Assembly: GCA_003054665.1 (NCBI GenBank)
Contig: QAYY01000011.1
Span: 98,654-162,653, forward strand
DNA: 64,000 nt
Origin: Opitutaceae bacterium EW11
GTDB lineage: Bacteria; Verrucomicrobiota; Verrucomicrobiia; Opitutales; Opitutaceae
Direction: 5' to 3'
Under the pieces are notes generated by a model. The model worked only from the letters and a program-made list of their open reading frames with translations. It was not told the origin of the DNA and ran no database searches. Numbering within the stretch: position 1 is the stretch's first letter; each line of letters opens with the position of its first letter. Made by a program: the position numbers and the translations under genes. This document shows positions 16,753 to 26,966 of this stretch, piece after piece.

Positions 16753-17823
16753 ATGGCCGACCGCGAAATCAATCCCTTTGCCACGCAGGCGACCTGGTTT
16801 CCCCGTTTCGAAAAGGGGGTCTTCTGGATCTTCCGCCTCGCGACCTACGCCGTGCTCCTCAGCGGGTTCGCCGTTTTCGGCACGATCGTGGTCAAAGGCG
16901 CCGGCACGGTGTTTACGACGCGCGCGCCGTTTCTGAACGTCGCCTTCCTCACCCAGGCGCCCGAGACGCTCTACGTTTTCGAGTACGACGGAGCGAAGCA
17001 CGAACTTGGCGCGAAGGACTACCGCGCGTTCCGGGAGACGGAGGAGGCGAAGGCCAAGGCGGCCGGAAAACCGGCGCCGAAGTTCGAGTCGGTCGAGTCG
17101 ATCGTGTATTCCTCGGGGGGCATTTTCCCGGCGATCGTCGGCACGATTCTGCTCGTCGTCGGATCGATGGCCATCGCCCTGGTCCTGGGGGTGGCGAGCG
17201 CGATTTACCTGAGCGAATACGCCAAGAACGGGCCGGTGGTGCGTTTCATCCGGCTCGCGATCATCAATCTCGCCGGCGTGCCTTCCATCGTGTTCGGACT
17301 TTTCGGCTACGGCATGTTCGTGATCTTTCTCGGCTGGAACGTCTCGTTGCTCGCGGGCTGGTTCACCCTGGCGTTCATGGTCCTTCCGGTGGTGATCACG
17401 GCCAGCGAGGAGGCGCTCCGCGCCGTGCCGCGCGGTTTTCGCGACGCGTCCCTGGCCCTCGGATCAACGAAGTGGCAGACGATCCGGAAAGCGGTGCTGC
17501 CGTACGCGCTCCCGGGCGTGCTGACGTCCTCGATCCTCGGCGTGGCCCGCGTGGCCGGCGAAACGGCGCCGATCATGTTCACGGCCGCGTATGTCGTCCG
17601 CGACCGCCTGCCCTGGCAGGTCTCGCAGGTGAGCGACTTCTTTTTCCAGGGGGTGATGGCGCTCCCGTACCATATCTACGTCGTCAGCTCGAAGATCCCG
17701 CAGAACGTCTACACGGAGCGGGTTCAGTACGGCGCGGCGTTCGTTTTTCTCATGCTCGTGGCCGCAATCGCGACGGGATCCATCCTGCTGCGGAATCGGC
17801 TGCGCGGACGCTACCAATGGTGA
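16753..17823 (+). CDS. pstA: Phosphate ABC transporter permease PstA
   Basis: Second membrane subunit of the Pst transporter, 356 residues. TM1 is at about 25-48, followed by a loop of about 70 residues with a Lys/Ala/Glu stretch. The permease domain (about 120-356) has an EAA-type loop ([15 protein letters not shown]) and the GETAPI motif typical of PstA. It begins 6 nt after pstC, and its stop overlaps the pstB start, indicating translational coupling. Like PstC it carries an enlarged first extracytoplasmic loop, though a much smaller one. Confidence 0.93.
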   Translation: MADREINPFATQATWFPRFEKGVFWIFRLATYAVLLSGFAVFGTIVVKGAGTVFTTRAPFLNVAFLTQAPETLYVFEYDGAKHELGAKDYRAFRETEEAKAKAAGKPAPKFESVESIVYSSGGIFPAIVGTILLVVGSMAIALVLGVASAIYLSEYAKNGPVVRFIRLAIINLAGVPSIVFGLFGYGMFVIFLGWNVSLLAGWFTLAFMVLPVVITASEEALRAVPRGFRDASLALGSTKWQTIRKAVLPYALPGVLTSSILGVARVAGETAPIMFTAAYVVRDRLPWQVSQVSDFFFQGVMALPYHIYVVSSKIPQNVYTERVQYGAAFVFLMLVAAIATGSILLRNRLRGRYQW

Positions 17824-18698
17824 CCACCACTCCCGTCATGCCTGCCTCCGAATCCTTGGATCCCTCCGCGCCGCCCCGCCCGGCCGCCAACCAACGTCTT
17901 TTCGATTCGATCCCCATGCGGGCGACGCCGGTGACTCCCGCGCGTACCGTGATCGATATCCAGAACCTGGATTTCTTCTACGGGGCGAAGCAGGCGCTCT
18001 TCGACGTGAACCTTGCGCTCGAGGAGAAGCGGGTCACGGCCTTCATCGGACCTTCCGGCTGCGGCAAGTCGACGCTGCTGCGGTGCCTCAACCGGATGAA
18101 CGACCTGATCGACGGCACCCGGATCGCGCGCGGTTCGATCGAGATTCGCGGCATCGACATCCATCGCCGGGACGTCGATCCGATCGAGCTCCGGAAGCGC
18201 GTCGGGATGGTTTTCCAGAAGTCGAACCCGTTCCCGAAGTCGATCTACGAAAACATCGTCTACGGACTGCGGCTTCAGGGCGTCCGCGACAAGACGCGCC
18301 TCGACGAGGTCGTCGAGCGGAGCCTCAAGGGCGCCGCGCTCTGGGACGAGGTGAAGGATCGCCTGCACGAGAGCGGGTTGGGGCTTTCCGGCGGACAACA
18401 GCAGCGCCTCTGCATCGCCCGCGCGATCGCGGTCGAGCCCGAGGTCATTCTGATGGACGAGCCGTGTTCCGCGCTGGATCCCATCGCGACGGCGAAGATC
18501 GAGGAGCTGATTCACGACCTGAAACGCGACTACACGATCGTGATCGTGACGCACAGCATGCAGCAGGCTGCGCGCGTTTCGGACAAGACCGCCTTCTTCT
18601 ACATGGGGAAGCTGGTTGAGTACAACGACACCCGGACCATCTTCATGCATCCGGCCAACGCCCAGACCGAAGCCTACGTTTCCGGGCGCTTCGGTTGA
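17817..18698 (+). CDS. pstB: Phosphate ABC transporter ATPase
   Basis: ATP-binding subunit, 293 residues. Walker A is G78-P-S-G-C-G-K-S-T86, the signature is L190-S-G-G-Q-Q-Q-R197, and Walker B is ILMDEP with D214/E215. [17 protein letters not shown] is the diagnostic PstB H-loop region. The ATG at 17817 overlaps the pstA stop. This gives an N-terminal extension of about 40 residues (Pro/Ala-rich) over typical PstB, and in-frame ATGs at 17838 and 17916 are possible alternatives. phoU follows after 68 nt. Confidence 0.95.
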   Translation: MVTTTPVMPASESLDPSAPPRPAANQRLFDSIPMRATPVTPARTVIDIQNLDFFYGAKQALFDVNLALEEKRVTAFIGPSGCGKSTLLRCLNRMNDLIDGTRIARGSIEIRGIDIHRRDVDPIELRKRVGMVFQKSNPFPKSIYENIVYGLRLQGVRDKTRLDEVVERSLKGAALWDEVKDRLHESGLGLSGGQQQRLCIARAIAVEPEVILMDEPCSALDPIATAKIEELIHDLKRDYTIVIVTHSMQQAARVSDKTAFFYMGKLVEYNDTRTIFMHPANAQTEAYVSGRFG

Positions 18699-18766
18699 GT
18701 CGGACAATAACGGATACAAAAGGGGCTCGCGCTCGGCGGAGCCCGCAGGCCAATTCCCCGAATCCC

Positions 18767-19456
18767 ATGAAACGCTTTTTCGACAACGAACTGGAAGCCT
18801 TCCGCTCGCACCTGATCCTGATGGGCGAGAAAGCCATAGATCAGGTGAGACTCTCCCTGCGCGCTCTCGTCGAAGCCAACATCTCGCTCGCAGACCAGGT
18901 GATCGCGGGAGACGACGAACTCGACCAGCTGGAGGTGAAGATGGACGACGAGGCCATCCAGTACATGAACCTGCGTTCGCCGATCGCGACCGAGCTTCGC
19001 CTGATCATCGTCGGCATGAAGGCGTCGCACGATCTGGAGCGCGTGGGCGACGAGGCGAGCAACATCGCCAAGCGGGCGGTGAAGCTCGCCGCGGAACCGC
19101 AGCTGAAGCCGTACGTGGACATCCCGAGGATGGCGGAGATCGCCATCGAGATGTTGCGCGAGGCCCTGGACTGCTTCCTCAGCGGGGATCCGGAGCGCGC
19201 CGTGGCCGTCATCCGCCGCGACGAGGAAGTCGACCAGCTCAACAAGCAGCTCTATCGGGAGCTCAGCAGTTTCATGATCGAGCGTCCGGGCACGATTTCC
19301 CGCGCGTTGGAGCTCATGTTCATCTCGAAGTCGATCGAACGCATCGCCGACCATGCGACCAACATCGCGGAGGAGATGGTTTTTCTTTCCCAGGCGCGCG
19401 ACATCCGCCACGTCGAGGAGCTGAAGAAAGCCAAGGCCGACCAGGCGAAAGCCTGA
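18767..19456 (+). CDS. phoU: Phosphate transport regulator PhoU
   Basis: 229-residue all-helical cytoplasmic protein with two three-helix repeats. Each repeat has the acidic metal-binding pattern (first: GDDELDQLE and HDLERVGDEASNIA; second: RRDEEVDQLN and KSIERIADHATNIAEE). It couples Pst transport to signalling and limits phosphate uptake. Start at 18767 (MKRFFDNEL) because it matches the family N-terminus; an upstream in-frame ATG at 18695 would overlap pstB. It closes the pstCAB-phoU unit and converges with the pit gene, whose stop is 28 nt away. No PhoR/PhoB-type pair is next to it. Confidence 0.94.
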   Translation: MKRFFDNELEAFRSHLILMGEKAIDQVRLSLRALVEANISLADQVIAGDDELDQLEVKMDDEAIQYMNLRSPIATELRLIIVGMKASHDLERVGDEASNIAKRAVKLAAEPQLKPYVDIPRMAEIAIEMLREALDCFLSGDPERAVAVIRRDEEVDQLNKQLYRELSSFMIERPGTISRALELMFISKSIERIADHATNIAEEMVFLSQARDIRHVEELKKAKADQAKA

Positions 19457-19484
19457 TACCAAGGCTTTCCGTTCGGCGACGGAC

Positions 19485-20528
19485 TCAGAGCACCGTCGCC
19501 TGGAGCAGCTTCATCAGCAGCCAGCCGAGGGTGCCGGTGACAGGGAGGGTAAGGACCCAGGCCCAGACGATCTTGCCGACGATGCCCCAGCTGACGGCGC
19601 TCAACCGCTTCGTCGCACCCACGCCCATGATGGTCGTGGAGATGACGTGAGTCGTGGACAGCGGCACGCCGACGTGCGATGCGGTCTGAATGATCATAGC
19701 GGCCGTCGTTTCGGCGGCGAAGCCGTGGATCGGCTGAAGGCGGACCATTTTGTGACCCATCGTCTTGATGATGCGCCAGCCGCCAGCGGCGGTGCCCGCC
19801 GCCATGGTGAGTCCGCAGGTGAAAATGACCCAGCGGTGCACGTCCATGGTGGGAGTGTTCAGGAAACCCAGCCACTCGGGCGCGTTCTTGAAGATCCCGG
19901 ACTGGGTGCCCGTGAAGAGCGCCAGCGTGATGATGCCCATCGTCTTCTGGGCATCGTTGGTGCCGTGGCTGAGGCCCATCCAACCGGCGGAGAAAAGCTG
20001 AAGGATGCCGAACGTGCGGTTCACCGTCCGAGGGCGCCGATTGCGCAGGAGCACGTACAGCGTGAACATGACGATGGCCGAGACGATGAATCCGACGACG
20101 GGCGAGGCGATCATCGGCATGACCACCTTGGGCCAGAGCCCGGTGTCCCATTTGAGCACCGCCCAGTTGCCGTGCGAGGACGCGATCGCGGCGCCGCAGA
20201 GGCCGCCGATCAACGCGTGACTGGAGCTGGACGGCAGGCCGAGCCACCACGTGAGCAAATTCCAGATGATGGCGCCGATCAGCGCGGCAAGCACGGTGTA
20301 CATGCTGACGACGCTCGTGTCGACGAGCCCGCTGCCGATGGTCTTCGCCACCGTGGTGCCGACGAAGACCGCGCCGATCATGTTGGTGACCGTCGCGAGG
20401 ACGATCGCCTGGCGGGGAGTGAGGACCTTCGTCGAAACGACGGTCGCGATCGAATTGGCGGTGTCGTGAAATCCGTTGATGTACTCGAACGACAACGCCA
20501 CGAGCAGGACCAGCAGGAACAGCGTCAT
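19485..20528 (-). CDS. pit: Low-affinity inorganic phosphate transporter, PiT family
   Basis: 347-residue inner-membrane symporter with about ten TM segments. Both inverted PiT signature repeats are present: the N-terminal GFHDTANSIATVVSTKVL and the central SHGTNDAQKTMG, plus GLPSSSSHAL and GVPLSTTHV. It moves metal-phosphate or H+/phosphate, mainly in phosphate sufficiency. It follows the DUF47 gene by 10 nt, the classic pairing for this family, and converges with phoU. High- and low-affinity phosphate systems therefore sit side by side. Confidence 0.94.
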   Translation of the reverse strand: MTLFLLVLLVALSFEYINGFHDTANSIATVVSTKVLTPRQAIVLATVTNMIGAVFVGTTVAKTIGSGLVDTSVVSMYTVLAALIGAIIWNLLTWWLGLPSSSSHALIGGLCGAAIASSHGNWAVLKWDTGLWPKVVMPMIASPVVGFIVSAIVMFTLYVLLRNRRPRTVNRTFGILQLFSAGWMGLSHGTNDAQKTMGIITLALFTGTQSGIFKNAPEWLGFLNTPTMDVHRWVIFTCGLTMAAGTAAGGWRIIKTMGHKMVRLQPIHGFAAETTAAMIIQTASHVGVPLSTTHVISTTIMGVGATKRLSAVSWGIVGKIVWAWVLTLPVTGTLGWLLMKLLQATVL

Positions 20529-20538
20529 GGCGCGTCCG

Positions 20539-21177
20539 TTACGTGTATTTCAGAACGATCTGGAAGACGACGTTGCCCGCATCGCGGCAGCGATCGATCG
20601 ACTTCTCCACCATTTCGAAGAGTTCCTGCAGGATGACGGTCTCCTTGGCGTCGTAGGGCCCGCGATACAGATCTTTCAGCAGCTCCAGCATGTATTTGTC
20701 GGCCTCGCCTTCGGCGTGCTGCAGCCGGTCGTTCGCCTCCGTGATCTTGTCGATGGAAGGGCTGTGCCGGAGCTGTTTCACCATGAAGACCACCGCTTCG
20801 GCGGCTTTGGTGAGGAACTCGGCCTGGCGCACCAGACCATCGCGCGGGACCCGCCCCGGGTAGATGGAGAGGCGCTCGACGAGTTTCTCGACGGTCTTCG
20901 GAATGCGGTACAGTGCGAGAGAAAGGCCTTCGATGTCCTCGCGCTCCAGCGGCGTGACGAACGTGCGGCAGAGTTCTTCCGTGATACGGCTCGTGATCTT
21001 CTTATCCTTGCGGCGATTCTGGATGAAGTCGTCCAGGTCGGAGGACGTGCGATACGCCTCCATGCGCTGCAGGTAATTCGTCAGGAGCTTCGTGCTCGTC
21101 AGGGCTTCTTCCGCGCTCGATTCGAGCAGATCGTAGAACTTGTCGTCTTTGCCGAGGAGCTGAGAAAGTGAGAACAT
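20539..21177 (-). CDS. DUF47 (PhoU-like) partner of the Pit transporter
   Basis: 212-residue helical protein of the DUF47/TIGR00153 group, distantly related to PhoU. Family-typical features are the N-terminal LLGKDDKFYDLLE, an acidic helix (DLDDFIQNRRKDKK) and the C-terminal EKSIDRCRDAGNVV. DUF47 genes usually lie directly upstream of pit, as here (10-nt gap), and are thought to regulate it. The promoter should lie in the 137 bp between this gene and the isochorismatase-like gene; I saw no PHO-box-like repeats there. Confidence 0.9.
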   Translation of the reverse strand: MFSLSQLLGKDDKFYDLLESSAEEALTSTKLLTNYLQRMEAYRTSSDLDDFIQNRRKDKKITSRITEELCRTFVTPLEREDIEGLSLALYRIPKTVEKLVERLSIYPGRVPRDGLVRQAEFLTKAAEAVVFMVKQLRHSPSIDKITEANDRLQHAEGEADKYMLELLKDLYRGPYDAKETVILQELFEMVEKSIDRCRDAGNVVFQIVLKYT

Positions 21178-21314
21178 GCGTCCGGGACGTTAGGGCGCCG
21201 TCTGGTGCATGTGAAATGAAATTTTCGTGAGCGACCCACCGCTGTTGGCGGAGGCACTTCAGACAGACAGGGCACCGAGGCGAGCGTCTCGGCTGCGTCT
21301 GCGGATGCGCCGCG

Positions 21315-21767
21315 TCAGTCGCCGAACTGCGCCTTTGCGATCTTCACGGCGGCGTCATGCAACCCGGTGGAACTCCAACAGAGGTCCGGCTGAGGGTGGC
21401 AATCGATGCCTTGGTCCCACAGGGAGAACATCACCCCGAGCACGCAGGCATCGGTATCGATTCCACACACGGTCGCTTCCGTCACGGAATGCGCTTTCAG
21501 CTCCTGGATTTGCTGCGGCGAGAGTCCGTAGCCCGATTTTTCGAAACGCAGATCGTCAGGTCCCGGCTCGATCAGCAGGCGTGTCCCCGGCGAGCCCGGC
21601 GAACAAAGGGTGCGGTTGAATTTCCGTCTGAAGAGGGAGCCGGGCGGGTTCACGAACTGGGTGAACACGCGAAGCGGAAAGGCTGCGCTGCGTTCGCGGA
21701 TCCGTTCCACAATCTCCCGAGGCACGGGAAACTCGGCCTGCACGTCGACGATCACGAACGCGTGCAT
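21315..21767 (-). CDS. Isochorismatase-like cysteine hydrolase
   Basis: 150 residues, short for the family (about 180-220). The catalytic triad of isochorismatase-like hydrolases is visible: Asp8 in IVDVQAEF, Lys in RFEKSGYG, and Cys in GIDTDACV. Substrates in this superfamily are diverse (isochorismate, nicotinamide, ureidoacrylate), and none can be assigned. The start at 21767 puts the first strand (AFVIVDVQ) at the N-terminus as expected. No operon partner is evident. Confidence 0.82.
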   Translation of the reverse strand: MHAFVIVDVQAEFPVPREIVERIRERSAAFPLRVFTQFVNPPGSLFRRKFNRTLCSPGSPGTRLLIEPGPDDLRFEKSGYGLSPQQIQELKAHSVTEATVCGIDTDACVLGVMFSLWDQGIDCHPQPDLCWSSTGLHDAAVKIAKAQFGD

Positions 21768-22185
21768 GACGAGCCGAAGGGAGCTCTACCTGGGAGGAAA
21801 AGTGCAGGGTGGACGGGCGGTTCGCCCGCGGTTGTCGCGCCGAGTGCCGCCGGTTTCCCGAGTCGCGACGCCGGCGGGGTACGGGACGGCTCGCGTGCAG
21901 CCGGCGCGGCGGAGCGGGACTCCGGAGCGGACGATGATGGATTAGGCAAAGGGCGAGAGGGAAGGTGATCGGAACGCTTCATTTTGGTGGGGCGGGCGCA
22001 AATGCTCTCCGCGCTGTGGCACGGTAGAGGCGTTTCATCGCTGCCGGGTTCCGTGGGACGACTTTGTTCGCGGGGGCGTTGTGTCCCATTTGCGGGTCGG
22101 TGCTTTTCCGAGGTTCCGAGGGGGCGTCACCGGCCAACGAATTCCCCTGCGCGATATCGGGCTGCCGCCCGATGTTCGCCGATGG
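21768..22185. other. Long non-coding gap before treZ
   Basis: About 420 bp of GC-rich sequence between the divergently oriented isochorismatase-like gene and treZ. It should hold both promoters. I see no terminator, structured RNA or convincing gene; small open frames here have random codon use. Confidence 0.4.
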
Positions 22186-24105
22186 ATGACCGGCACACAC
22201 TGGGCCCGAATGGAAATGGATGAACCGGTCATGGCCGTGCCGCGCGTCGGGGCGCAGGTTACGGACACAGGCGTGCAGTATTCGGTGTGGGCGCCCGATC
22301 ACGAGCGGCTCGACGTCGTCGTGCGGCTCGACGGCGCGGAGCGGAGGGTGTCGCTGGCGCCCGAGGATGGCGGCTTTTTCTCCGGCATCGATGAGCAAGG
22401 AAAGCCGGGCGACCTCTATCAGTTCGACCTCGGGAACGGGCGTCGCCGTCCCGATCCCGCCTCGCGCTTTCAACCTCAAGGCGTGCATGGGCCCTCGGAA
22501 TGCATCGACGCGGCCCGCCATGCCTGGCGGACGGCGCACTGGCGACGCCCGGCCTGGCGGGGACAAACGACGTACGAGTTGCACATCGGCACGTTTACCT
22601 CTGAGGGCACTTTTCGTGCCGCCATCGCGCGCCTGGATCACGTGGCGGAGCTCGGCGCGGAGGCGATCGAGATCCTGCCGGTGGCGGATTTCGCCGGAGA
22701 CCGAAACTGGGGCTACGACGGCGTGGCGCTGTTTGCTCCGGCACGCTGTTACGGCCGGCCGGACGACCTCCGCGCCCTCGTGGATGCGGCGCACGAGCGC
22801 GGTCTCGTGGTGATCCTCGACGTCGTCTACAATCACCTCGGCCCGGCGGGGAATTACCTTGGGGAGTTCTCCCGCGCTTATTTCCACCGGACGCGCAACA
22901 CCCCCTGGGGACAGGGGTTCAATCTGGACGGACCGGACAGCCGGCCGGTGCGCGACTTCTTTCTTTGGAACGCAGTGTATTGGTTGGACGAATTCAAAGT
23001 CGACGGACTGCGGCTCGACGCCACCCACGCGATCACCGACGATTCGGAAAAGCACCTGTTGGCGCAGATCGCCGAGGCGGTGCACGAGCGGGGGGGATTT
23101 GTCGTCGCGGAAGACGAACGCAACTGCAGCGAGCTGATCGACGACGCCGCGGGCCGCGGGTTCGGCATCGACGCAGTCTGGTCGGACGATTTCCACCACC
23201 AGGTGCGTGTCGCGCTGACTCGGGCGAACGAATCCTATTTCGCGAGTTATCCCGGTACGACCGCGGCGCTGGCCGAAACGCTCGAACATGGCTGGTTCTA
23301 CACCGGGCAGGCTTTCCCTTTCTGGAAGGGCCGGGCGCGCGGCGCCTCGTGCCGGCACCTGCCGGCCAGCGCCTTCGTCTATTGCATCGAGAACCACGAC
23401 CAGGTTGGAAACCGCGCCCGAGGAGAACGGCTGGAGCACCTGGTGTCTCCGGCGCATTATCGGGCGGCCAGCGCGCTTCTCTGCCTCTGTCCGTACGCTC
23501 CGCTCCTGTTCATGGGCCAGGAGTGGGCGGCGGGGTCTCCCTTTTTGTTCTTCACCGATCACGAGGGTGAATTGGGCCGGCTCGTCTCGGAGGGAAGGCG
23601 CAGGGAGTTCGCCGACGTGAACCGCGGGCTCGCGCCGGAGGATATCCCGGATCCGCAATCGGAGAACACGTTCTTGAGGTCCAAACTCGATTGGGCGGAG
23701 GTGTCGCGAAGCCCCCACGCCGGCACGCTTGCCTTCTACCGCGAATGCCTGCGTGTCCGGAAACAATGGATACACGCCGCGCTCGCGGATCGGGGACTCT
23801 GGTCGGTGGGCGACGTCGGGTCGGCGATTGCGTTGCGCTACGAGCCTCCCGGCCGGAGCGTCGTTTTGGTCGTGGTGACGCTCAACCTCGGCTCGATCCG
23901 GGACGAGGGGGGCCACCGATTCCTTTTGCCGCCGGACGGGCACCGCTGGCGGTTGGCGCTGCAGTCGGAGGGGCCGGAGTTCGGGGGCAAAGGTGCGATC
24001 TCCGGGCGCGCCTTGTCGGAAACGTCGGGCGCGGGACCGTGGCTCGCCTTCACCGAGCCGGGCGCGGTGGTGCTCGTCGCCGAGGAGGATGCCGGATGCC
24101 GCTGA
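22186..24105 (+). CDS. treZ: Malto-oligosyltrehalose trehalohydrolase
   Basis: GH13 enzyme that releases trehalose from maltooligosyl trehalose. An N-terminal CBM48/E-set domain (VQYSVWAPDHERLDVVV) precedes the barrel. GH13 signatures are region I DVVYNHLGP, nucleophile D278 in LRLDATHA, acid/base E309 in VVAEDE, and D405 in ENHDQVGN. Length from this ATG is 639 residues, slightly above the usual ~600; ATGs at 22210 and 22216 and a GTG at 22081 are also possible, and none has a strong ribosome site. The stop overlaps the treY start, so the two steps of maltodextrin-to-trehalose conversion are coupled. No treX debranching gene is present here. Confidence 0.92.
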   Translation: MTGTHWARMEMDEPVMAVPRVGAQVTDTGVQYSVWAPDHERLDVVVRLDGAERRVSLAPEDGGFFSGIDEQGKPGDLYQFDLGNGRRRPDPASRFQPQGVHGPSECIDAARHAWRTAHWRRPAWRGQTTYELHIGTFTSEGTFRAAIARLDHVAELGAEAIEILPVADFAGDRNWGYDGVALFAPARCYGRPDDLRALVDAAHERGLVVILDVVYNHLGPAGNYLGEFSRAYFHRTRNTPWGQGFNLDGPDSRPVRDFFLWNAVYWLDEFKVDGLRLDATHAITDDSEKHLLAQIAEAVHERGGFVVAEDERNCSELIDDAAGRGFGIDAVWSDDFHHQVRVALTRANESYFASYPGTTAALAETLEHGWFYTGQAFPFWKGRARGASCRHLPASAFVYCIENHDQVGNRARGERLEHLVSPAHYRAASALLCLCPYAPLLFMGQEWAAGSPFLFFTDHEGELGRLVSEGRRREFADVNRGLAPEDIPDPQSENTFLRSKLDWAEVSRSPHAGTLAFYRECLRVRKQWIHAALADRGLWSVGDVGSAIALRYEPPGRSVVLVVVTLNLGSIRDEGGHRFLLPPDGHRWRLALQSEGPEFGGKGAISGRALSETSGAGPWLAFTEPGAVVLVAEEDAGCR

Positions 24106-26918
24106 ACGACGCCCGCCGGATTCCATTGGCGACCTATCGGCTGCAGCTGCACGCCCAATTCGCTTTCGCCGACGCGGAAAAGAGGCTTCCGTACCTCCGC
24201 GCTCTCGGAATCTCGGATCTCTACTGCTCCCCAATTTTTCGGGCCGCGCCGGGAAGCACGCACGGCTACGACGTGGCCGACTATCGGAAAATCAATCCCG
24301 AACTCGGCGGCGGAGAGGCCTTCGTGCGTCTGACCGAGCGTCTCCGGGAAAACGGGATGGCGGTGCTGCTCGATTTTGTGCCGAACCACATGGGCATTCA
24401 GGGACCTTTCAACGCCTGGTGGCGCGATGTGCTCGAGTGCGGTCCGCATTCGCCCTACGCGACCTACTTCGACATCCACTGGGGAGCTTCGCGGGAGCCG
24501 GGACGCCCCCGCGTTCTCGTCCCGATTCTGGAAGAGCACTACGGAGCCGTGCTCGAGGCGGGAAAACTTTCGCTCTCCTTCCAGAACGGGGCGTTCGCGA
24601 TCGTTTATGCGGACATCCGTTTCCCGGTGAACCCGGACACCTACCCCCTGATTCTCGGCAAGCTGGTCGACGACCGCGGTCTGACGGCGGGAGTGCGCGC
24701 AGCCCTCGATCAGCTGGTCGACGCCTTCGGGAATCTGCCGTTTCCCGACGCCGTGGACGATCCGGCGAGAGCTCAATCCCGCGCCCAGGAAATCGAGCAC
24801 TTGAAGCGGCGCCTGGGCGATCTGGTCGCCGAAGCGCCCGAACTCAGGGCCTCCCTCGAACGGAGAATCGCGCAGATGAACGGCGAGGTTGGGAATCCGC
24901 GGAGCTTCGACGAACTCGACCGGCTCGTCGACAAGCAGCACTACCGGCTCGCGCGCTGGAAGGCCGGCGTCCACGAGATCAATTACCGTCGCTTTTTTGC
25001 CGTCGACTCGCTCATCGGCCTGCGAATGGAAAACGCGCAGGTCTTTCACGAGAGTCACCTGCTCGTGCGCCACCTCGTTCGCGAGGGTCGTGTGGCGGGC
25101 TTGCGCATCGATCACATCGACGGCCTGTGGGATCCGCAGCAGTACCTTGAGCGGCTGCAGGGGTTGACGCTCGACGACAACGGTCGCGGCGACGGAAAGC
25201 CGCTTTACGTCCTGGTCGAAAAGATCCGGGAGCGTCGGGAGACGCTGCCCCCCGAATGGAAGATCCACGGGACCACCGGCTACGAGTTCATCGCGCAGCT
25301 CTCGGGCCTGTTTGTCGACCCGAGCAACGAGGCTCGTTTCACCGCGTGCTATCGGGTCTCCACCGGCGACCAGACCGATTACGAGCAGGTTGTGTACGAG
25401 AAAAAACGGCTGATTCTCGAGGAGATGTTTGCCAATGCCGTGACCACTTTTGGATACGGCCTGGCCGATCTCGTGATCGGCGACCGCCGGTGGCGGGATT
25501 TGACCGGTCACGAACTGATCACCGCGGTTCGCGAGGTCATCGCGTGTTTCGACGTTTACCGCACCTACCGGCGGGATGGAGCGATGGAGCCCACCGACCG
25601 AGCCCGCGTGAATGCCGCCTGCGACAAGGCCATCGCTCGCAATCCGCGCTTCGATCCCGGACCAATCGAGTTTCTGCGCAGCTTCCTCACCGGCGACTAT
25701 CCCGGACCCGATGCCGATCCCGAGTATCGCGAACGCGCGCTGCGGTGGGTGATGACGCTGCAGCAGTACACCGGGGCGGTGATGGCGAAGTCGGTGGAAG
25801 ACACCGCCTATTACACGTACTGCCGATTCGTCGCGCTCAACGATGTCGGCGGCGATCCCGCGGTTTTCGGCGAGAGTGTCGAAGCCTTTCACCAGGCGAA
25901 CCTCCGACGGCTGGAGACGGAACCGCATGCCTTGTTGGCCACCTCGACGCACGACACCAAGCTGAGCGAGGACGTCCGCGCCCGCCTCTACACGCTGTCC
26001 GAGATTCCGGCCGAGTGGGAGGACTGGGTCGCCGAGTGGCGCGGGATCGCGAGCGTCCACAAGGCGAAGCTCGATCTGCTCAATGCCCCGGATCCCGTCG
26101 ACGAATACCGGCTTTACCAGATCCTGATCGGCGCCTGGCCCCTGGAGACAAACGAGCCGGGCGAGGAATTTCGAAAACGCATCCGTGAACACGTGCGCAA
26201 GGCGGTGAACGAAGCCAAAAGATTCACCTCCTGGGTGCATCCGAACGACGCCTACCTGGAGGCGTGCGATCGGTTCGTGGACGCGCTGCTCACGCCGTCG
26301 GAAACAAACGAATTCCTCCGCAGTTTTGTCCCGCGGGCCCAGCGGGTCGCGCACCTCGGCATTGCCAATTCGCTCTCTCAGGTGGTGCTCAAGGCGACGG
26401 TGCCCGGCGTGCCCGATTTCTATCAAGGTAACGAACTCTGGGATTTCAGCCTCGTCGACCCGGACAACCGCCGGCCGGTCGATTACGATGCTCGCGAAAA
26501 AGCGCTCTCCGCCGTCTCGTCCCGATTGCCGGTGGAACTCCTGCGGGGCTGGACCGACGGAGCGATCAAGCTCTGGACGACGCAGAAACTCCTCGCGCTT
26601 CGCCAGCGTTGTCCAGAGCTGTTTCAGCGCGGCAGCTACACGCCTCTCTCGTTCTCCGGTCGTTTCCAGAAGCATGCGGTGGGCTTTCGCCGCGATCTTG
26701 ACGGCCGGTCCCTCGTCGTCGTGGTGCCCCGGCTCAGCGCCTTGCTCGGTGTGCCGCCGACCGGGCTTGTCTGGGACGACACGGCGCTGGACACGGCTGG
26801 CCGGGAAGGCGATTGGGAAAATGTCTTCGACGGACGGCGGTTTCCCGGGAATGCACCGCTTGCGATGGTGGATCTGTTTGCCGACTTGCCGTTCGCGGTC
26901 CTCGTCGCGGGGTGTTGA
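24096..26918 (+). CDS. treY: Malto-oligosyltrehalose synthase
   Basis: GH13 (family 26) enzyme of 940 residues that isomerises the terminal alpha-1,4 link of maltodextrins to the alpha-1,1 link of trehalose. Family features are the N-terminal TYRLQL and SPIFRAAPGSTHGYDV, FVPNHM, nucleophile region GLRIDHIDGLWDP, LVEKI with the acid/base Glu, and TSTHDTKLSED. The ATG at 24096 overlaps the treZ stop and is preceded by GAGGAGG at 24081-24087, a strong ribosome site. Trehalose made this way usually serves as an osmolyte or stress protectant. Confidence 0.95.
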   Translation: MPLNDARRIPLATYRLQLHAQFAFADAEKRLPYLRALGISDLYCSPIFRAAPGSTHGYDVADYRKINPELGGGEAFVRLTERLRENGMAVLLDFVPNHMGIQGPFNAWWRDVLECGPHSPYATYFDIHWGASREPGRPRVLVPILEEHYGAVLEAGKLSLSFQNGAFAIVYADIRFPVNPDTYPLILGKLVDDRGLTAGVRAALDQLVDAFGNLPFPDAVDDPARAQSRAQEIEHLKRRLGDLVAEAPELRASLERRIAQMNGEVGNPRSFDELDRLVDKQHYRLARWKAGVHEINYRRFFAVDSLIGLRMENAQVFHESHLLVRHLVREGRVAGLRIDHIDGLWDPQQYLERLQGLTLDDNGRGDGKPLYVLVEKIRERRETLPPEWKIHGTTGYEFIAQLSGLFVDPSNEARFTACYRVSTGDQTDYEQVVYEKKRLILEEMFANAVTTFGYGLADLVIGDRRWRDLTGHELITAVREVIACFDVYRTYRRDGAMEPTDRARVNAACDKAIARNPRFDPGPIEFLRSFLTGDYPGPDADPEYRERALRWVMTLQQYTGAVMAKSVEDTAYYTYCRFVALNDVGGDPAVFGESVEAFHQANLRRLETEPHALLATSTHDTKLSEDVRARLYTLSEIPAEWEDWVAEWRGIASVHKAKLDLLNAPDPVDEYRLYQILIGAWPLETNEPGEEFRKRIREHVRKAVNEAKRFTSWVHPNDAYLEACDRFVDALLTPSETNEFLRSFVPRAQRVAHLGIANSLSQVVLKATVPGVPDFYQGNELWDFSLVDPDNRRPVDYDAREKALSAVSSRLPVELLRGWTDGAIKLWTTQKLLALRQRCPELFQRGSYTPLSFSGRFQKHAVGFRRDLDGRSLVVVVPRLSALLGVPPTGLVWDDTALDTAGREGDWENVFDGRRFPGNAPLAMVDLFADLPFAVLVAGC

Positions 26919-26966
26919 GCGTCCGCTCGTAAACGGCGTCCTGCGGACGAAGGCGGACGTCGTGCG

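Noticed and set aside
15972-17816. Upstream in-frame extension of pstB through pstC and pstA
   Set aside because: That part is out of frame with both permeases and has shadow composition; real pstB begins at 17817.
21752-21982. 76-codon minus-strand frame upstream of the isochorismatase-like gene
   Set aside because: Third-position base use is close to random and the product is a low-complexity Ser/Pro/Ala chain.
21979-26675. Very long open frames on the minus strand opposite treZ and treY (about 750 and 945 codons)
   Set aside because: They lie antisense to two clear GH13 genes, have no recognisable domains and are Arg/Pro-rich, as expected from high-GC shadow frames.
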